Source: Dasypus novemcinctus
Lineage: Eukaryota; Chordata; Mammalia; Cingulata; Dasypodidae
Reading direction: 5' to 3'
DNA length: 64,000 nucleotides
Assembly (NCBI RefSeq): GCF_030445035.2
Contig: NC_080677.1
Span: 155,745,169-155,809,168, forward strand
The position numbers and the translations under genes were made by a program. The notes below the pieces were generated by a model, which searched no databases, was not told the DNA's origin, and was given only the letters and a program-made list of their open reading frames with translations. Below are positions 13,491 to 64,000 of the stretch, in pieces. Every line of letters starts with the position of its first letter. The first letter of the stretch is position 1.

Positions 13491-13779
13491 TGATTTGCTA
13501 AGCTGCTCAAAGCAGATACCATAAAATGAGTTGGCTATTCTCAACGGGAACTTATTAGCTTTCAAGCTTACAGTTCTGAGACCCTAAAAATGTCCAAATC
13601 AAGGCATCATCAAGACTATACCTTCTTCCTGAAGACCAGCTGCCAGCTATCCTGGGCTCCGAGGATTAAGAGGCACTCTGAAAGAGGTGGGTCACATCTT
13701 AAGATCCTACTCATCAAAAGATCCAATTTACAATGGGTTGACACCCATGGGAATAGATTAAGTACATACTTTTCTGGGG

Positions 13780-13980
13780 TACATACAGCTTCAAACCATT
13801 ACAAGATGCCAGGTGCTTTCCTGCCTGCACCACGCACAGTCTGCACCAGTGTGGGGAAGAAGGCACTGTTATCATCCCTACTCTACAAACGAAACCAATG
13901 GGGCCCAAGACAACTAACTTGCTAGAGTCCATTGGGCTCAAGTCTGTGTTTCCAAACACCATGCTATATTGCTTTCTTAA
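13780..13980 (-). repeat. MIR SINE, antisense
   Basis: Contains the complement of the MIR core: gaaggcactgttatcatccc, ctacaaacgaaaccaatggg, aacttgctagagtcc and ggctcaagtctgtg. It explains the short open frames here. The 13490-13780 stretch in front of it looks like another old repeat that I could not name. Confidence 0.6.
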
Positions 13981-14349
13981 ACACAGAGTTGTCCCACAGG
14001 GAATGTTCTGGAAATTATTTCAATACTTAACTCTTTTCTCTGAGGAGAAGGGAATTTCAATTGAAAAGTCAAGGGAATATAAGGAATATTACATTTTAGT
14101 AGAAATGGTGCTTTACTTTTAAAAACAAAGTAGCTAGAAAATATTTGAAAATATAAGGTATCAATATTTTTGTCCATTAGGCTTAGAATATCTAGAATGC
14201 AGTAACCAAAGTGCCCACATTCAAACCCTTTAAAAATATAAACATCTATGGAAACTAGTACCAATATGTTCTAATGTGTAAGTAACAGTAACTCGCTTGA
14301 AGAATAAGCACAAGATTACATATGAAAGAGTACTGCAAAATTTTGAGGT

Positions 14350-14355
14350 TTTATT
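14350..14355 (-). promoter_or_regulatory. Second candidate poly(A) signal AATAAA
   Basis: A further gene-strand AATAAA about 380 nt after the MTPAP stop. It could be an alternative cleavage signal. The region in between shows no coding potential. Confidence 0.3.
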
Positions 14356-14461
14356 ATATATCCATTGTTCACATATGTACAAAACGAGAAGTCTTTTTAA
14401 TGTGGAAATCAACAAAAATAGTTAGGATCTAAAATGGACTCTTACCACTCACTTTGAATAG

Positions 14462-14467
14462 TTTATT
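14462..14467 (-). promoter_or_regulatory. Candidate poly(A) signal AATAAA for MTPAP
   Basis: TTTATT on the plus strand is AATAAA on the gene strand, about 266 nt after the stop codon. It is the first AATAAA downstream of the stop. Use cannot be proved from sequence. Confidence 0.4.
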
Positions 14468-14732
14468 TAATTAAATTACAGTCCCATCCCATTTCACCCC
14501 TTTCTTGCTGAAGTTTTAATTAAGCACCTGACTTGGGCATCTGATTGATTGCTGACTTGGAAAGGAAAGCGACTCTGAACTTCAAACCAATGAAGTAGGC
14601 CAATGTGCAGATCCTGAAACGTGACATTAGATGAAAGTTTTGGATCTGTGAAAAGTGTCACACCAGTTCTTGCAGGTCGTCTGAAGACCCCTTTAAATGA
14701 TAAAACCCATCCTTCAAGCAAAAGAGCAGCCA

Positions 14733-60741
<46,009 letters not shown>

Positions 60742-60785
60742 TGTGACACCAGCGGGAGCGTACAGACGACAGTTCACCCGGCTCC

Positions 60786-60797
60786 ACGCATGCGCTC
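60786..60797 (-). promoter_or_regulatory. NRF1-like site
   Basis: On the minus strand the sequence AGCGCATGCGTG resembles the palindromic NRF1 site (YGCGCAYGCGCR), with two edge mismatches. It lies about 45 bp upstream of the MTPAP ATG. NRF1 is a known regulator of nuclear genes for mitochondrial proteins, so the location makes sense. Binding is an inference. Confidence 0.55.
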
Positions 60798-60854
60798 TGA
60801 GACGAGGAGGATGGCGAGCCTAGAGGGTCAAATTCTTCTCCAAGGAAGACCTGG

Positions 60855-60863
60855 GCGCGAAAC
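60855..60863. promoter_or_regulatory. E2F-like motif
   Basis: GCGCGAAAC matches an E2F core (GCGCGAAA). It lies about 115 bp above the MTPAP start codon at the outer edge of the CpG-rich region. Short motif, so chance occurrence is possible. Confidence 0.3.
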
Positions 60864-60869
60864 TAGAAT

Positions 60870-61400
60870 GAAAATGCCTGTGTTTTCCAACAAGCTTTCC
60901 CCCCATTCTCCCGCAGTTGCCTGTGTGAAGACTCCAAAGGAATGAGTATCACACCTCACGTAAAATGGGTGAGATGATAGCCACAGAACTAGGTCATTAA
61001 GAAGGAGCTGTGAAGTGTGAGTCCAAGTCTAGATCTTACCTTGAAAACAAAAGATAACATGGCCTGAATTTAAGTTCGTACACGGCGCATTCAATTCTCA
61101 CAGTACTATTTACCGGTGAGGTAAGTAGTCGAATTCCTATATTACAAAGTTTAACTTACATATGAGGCTCAGAAGTTAAGTGACTCATCTCAAGTCTGAC
61201 TACCAATGCATTTGTTTTGTTCTCCATAAAAGACACTACAGGATCTTTTTAAAATTCTAAAATGCATTGAATACAATGTACTTAAAATTATTCCAAAAAA
61301 AAGGTAACTAGATAACTTCAGAGTGTTTGCCGTATCATTTACAATAATGAGTGATTGGGAGAGGCATTTGTCCAGTGACTTCTGAGATAACTTAGAGTAC
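60870..61400. other. Upstream flank of MTPAP
   Basis: Sequence above the promoter with no gene recognised on either strand. Confidence 0.5.
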
Positions 61401-61605
61401 AATGAATGACATAACATTTATTTGTACCGGTTATTGTTTTAAGTGATTTGCACATATTAACTCTTTTAATCCTCACTACAATTTTGCGAGGTAGGAACTA
61501 TTACTATCCCCATTTTACTTGTGGGTAAACTGAGGCATAGAGAGGTTAAGTAACTTTCCTAAAGTTACACAGCCAGTAAGGGCCTAGATGAGAGTTGCAT
61601 CTAGG
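61401..61605 (-). repeat. MIR SINE, antisense
   Basis: Very clear: tgcacatattaactctttta, atcctcactacaattttgcg, aggtaggaactattactatc, cccattttacttgtgggtaa, actgaggcatagagaggtta, agtaactttcctaaagttac and acagccagtaaggg. Confidence 0.85.
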
Positions 61606-61607
61606 TT

Positions 61608-61715
61608 TTTACCTTTATTGCATATTTCTTCTTGTATAAACTTATTTCCATCTATTCTTTACCTTTATTATATATTTCTTCTTGTATAAACTTAATTCCA
61701 CCTATTCTTTACCTT
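61608..61715. repeat. 50-bp tandem duplication
   Basis: The unit starting tttacctttatt begins at 61608 and again at 61658, with a third partial start (tttacctt) at 61708. The two full copies differ at only a few bases (gcatatttc/tatatttc, ttattt/ttaatt, catc/cacc). Confidence 0.92.
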
Positions 61716-62092
61716 CTACACTAATGTGTTGGGTGTTTTTTTCTAGTTTCTGGCTTAAAATACCATCTATATATTGACCACTCCCAAATCTATATCTCCA
61801 GCTCAAACTTCTATCTGAAATCCAGACATACCAAATGTGTACTTAACGTCTCCATTCACCTAAAACTTCATGCATCTAAAACAGAACACCTGAAATATGT
61901 CCTTCCAGTAGACTTCCCCATTCTTCATCAAATAACTCCTTCCCAGCAGCTCAAACTTTCCCTTCTTACACTCTAAATCCAATTCATCAGCAAATCCATG
62001 GCTTTATTTTCAATTTTTATTCAGAAGTGGACCACTTCCTGCCACAATCTTGTCTTCCACTGGTACAAGCCATCATGGTCTTCCTCACCTAT
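61716..62092. other. Upstream flank, possible old repeat
   Basis: Pyrimidine-rich sequence (ccagctcaaacttctatctg, aaatccagacatacc, catctaaaacagaacacctg) that looks like an old repeat whose family I could not name. No gene. Confidence 0.35.
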
Positions 62093-62107
62093 ATGTTTTA
62101 AGGATTT

Positions 62108-62491
62108 GTTTTTCAAGATTTATTTCTCTCCCCTTCCCCCTGTTGTCTGCTCTCTGTGTCCATTCAGTGTGTGTTCTTCTGCATCCGCTTGCGTTATCCG
62201 GCGGCTCTGGGAAGCTGCATCTCTTTTTTGTTGTGCCATCTTGCTGCATCAGCTGTCCGTGTGTGTGGTGCCACTCCTGGGCAGGCTGTGCTCGTTTCAC
62301 ACGGGGCAGCTCTCCTTGCGTGTGGGGCACCACTACGTGGGGGTGCCCCTGCATGGCACAGCACTCCTTGCATGTGGCAGCACTGCATGTGGGCCAGCTC
62401 ACCAAATGGGTCAGGAGGCCCTGGGGATCAAACCCTGGACCCTCCATATGGTAGATGGATGCTCTATCAGTTGAGCCACATCCACTTCCCA
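62108..62491 (-). repeat. DAS-SINE, antisense
   Basis: Complement of the full element from tttttcaagatttatttctc through ttgtctgctctctgtgtcca to ggatcaaaccctggaccctc and gttgagccacatccacttcc. Perfect 15-bp target-site duplication atgttttaaggattt (62093-62107 / 62492-62506). Confidence 0.97.
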
Positions 62492-62506
62492 ATGTTTTAA
62501 GGATTT

Positions 62507-64000
62507 AAAAAACTATCTTTATTGAGATATAATTCCCATACCACACAATTAACCCATCTAAATTTAGAATTCAGTGTCTTTTGTACATTCATAGGACTGT
62601 GCAACCATCACCATAATATAATTTTAGAACATATGCATCCCTCAAAAAAAAAAGACCTGTACTCTTTAGTAGTCACTCCTCATTCCCTCCTAATTGTCCC
62701 TGCAACCAACCTCGCCTCCCCCAAGCCCAGCCCTAGACAACCACTAATATACTTTGTCTCCATAGATTCACCTATTGTGGACATTACATATAAATGGAGT
62801 CATACAATATGTGGTCTTCTATGTCTGGCTTCTTTCATTTAGCATAATATTTGCAAAGTTTGTCTATGTTGTAACACGTGTAGATTTCATTCCATCGTAT
62901 TGCCTTTGTATGGCTATATCACATTTATTCGTGTGTTATTTGACAGGCATTTTTGTTGCTTCCACTTTTTGGCTGTTGTGACTAAATCTGCTGATTTGTG
63001 TACAAGTTTTTGTGTGAGCGTATGTTTTCATTTCTCTTGGGTTTATACCTAGATATGGAATTGATGGGCCTTATAGGTAACTCTATGTCTAACATTTTGA
63101 AGAACTACCAGATTATTTTTCAAAGTGGCTACAATATTTTATATCCTACCAGCAATGTCTGAGTGTTACAACTTCTCCACATCCTTTTCAACACTTGTTA
63201 CTGTCCAAGTTTTTTATTATAGCCATCCTAGTGGATGGTAAGTGGTTTCACATTGTGGTTTTAATTTACGTTTACCTGATGACAAAAGAAGTTAAGCATC
63301 TATTCTGTGCTTATTGAATATTTGTATATCTTCTGTGGAGAAATGTCTTTTCTGATCTTTTACCCATTATTTAGTTGGGTTATTTGATTTTTCTTATTGT
63401 GTTGTAAGCATTCTTTATATGTGATGTGTGCTCTTTATGGCAGATACACAATTTGCAAATATTTTTCCCATTTGTTGCATTGCCTTTCACTTTCTTGATG
63501 GTATTATCTGCAGCTCAAAGGTTTTTAATGCAATATAGCCCGATTTATCTATTTTTCCTTTGTTATTTATACTTTTGATGTCATATCAAAAAAACTATTA
63601 TCTAACCCTTAGTCACAGAGATTTACTCATAGATTTTCTTTTAGGAGTTTTATAGTTTTACCTCTTAAATTTAAGTCTGTAGTTAATTTTTGTGTATGAT
63701 GTGAGGTAGGGTTCAATTTCATTGCTTTCCATGTTGATATCTACTTGTTCCAGTGCCATTTGTTTGAAAAGACTATTCTTTTCCCATAGATCGGTCTTGG
63801 CATCCTCATCAGAAATCAAGTGAAATCAAGGATTTATCTCTTGATTCTCTATTCTAAACCTTTAATTTATATCCTTGTGTCATTACCACACTGTCTTCAT
63901 TGCTATAGCATTGTAGTAAGTTTTGAAATCAGGAACCTGTCAATTTGTTCTTTTTGGAGATAGTTTTGGCTATTCTGAGTACAATGAATTTTCATATGAA
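62507..64000 (-). repeat. L1, antisense, running off the window
   Basis: Begins with the L1 3'UTR complement (tttattgagatataattccc, gtgcaaccatcaccataata). It continues through 3'UTR and ORF2 C-terminal complement (ggatggtaagtggtttcaca, ttctgtggagaaatgtcttt, gtatgatgtgaggtagggtt, cagtgccatttgtttgaaaa). The rest lies beyond the window. Confidence 0.8.

Larger units (their letters stand above)
13981..14732 (-). other. MTPAP: MTPAP 3'UTR and downstream region
   Basis: The gene-strand sequence after the stop codon. It holds two AATAAA signals and no other gene. The 3' limit of the transcript is unknown. Confidence 0.5.

Noticed and set aside
60775-60777. Earlier start for MTPAP 12 codons upstream
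   Set aside because: The codon is GTG, not ATG; the ATG at 60741 has a strong Kozak context and matches the known N-terminus pattern.

Overview
This is a mammalian (eukaryotic) genomic window, AT-rich, intron-dominated and packed with retroposons. Roughly twenty tRNA-derived SINEs of one type (head like gggaagcggacttggcccag, a pol III B box, a body ending in a G-run and an A-rich aaataaatcttt tail) match what I know as the DAS-SINEs of armadillos. The source is therefore most likely a xenarthran, probably nine-banded armadillo (Dasypus). That assignment is an inference from repeat content.

One real protein gene is visible: MTPAP, the nuclear gene for mitochondrial poly(A) polymerase, on the minus strand. 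I could assemble the whole coding sequence. It has nine coding exons from the ATG at 60741 down to the TAA ending at 14733, canonical AG/GT borders, phases that add up, no internal stop, and 585 codons before the stop (human protein about 582 residues). Catalytic motifs are present: GSS at residues 234-236, Asp246/Asp248 in exon 4, and Asp328 in exon 5. The first exon lies in a CpG-rich promoter region with NRF1-like, YY1-like and E2F-like motifs.

Layout: 1-14.7 kb is downstream of the gene. It holds a Q/P-rich, probably dead reading frame (about 1029-1826), L1/HAL1 remnants, SINEs, an L2 and a MIR. From 14.7 to 60.7 kb is MTPAP. Its introns hold two MaLR-like LTRs and one other LTR-like unit, a HAL1, a processed 28S rRNA pseudogene with poly(A) (24395-24791), a 5'-truncated antisense L1 with target-site duplications (33862-37234), two L1 copies that keep 5'UTR-to-3'UTR structure (about 41008-44735 and 49563-56358, the second riddled with nested SINEs), a hAT-like MITE (56485-56987) and a long perfect hairpin (33713-33772). 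From 60.8 to 64 kb is the upstream flank with a MIR, a 50-bp tandem duplication, a SINE and another antisense L1 that runs off the window.

No operon, CRISPR, prokaryotic or new enzymatic system is present. The points of interest are retroposon structures (dimeric and truncated SINEs, rRNA retrocopy, tandem 3'UTR repeats, snap-back hairpin) and the intact MTPAP gene. Family names of old repeats are from memory and should be confirmed with a repeat library.
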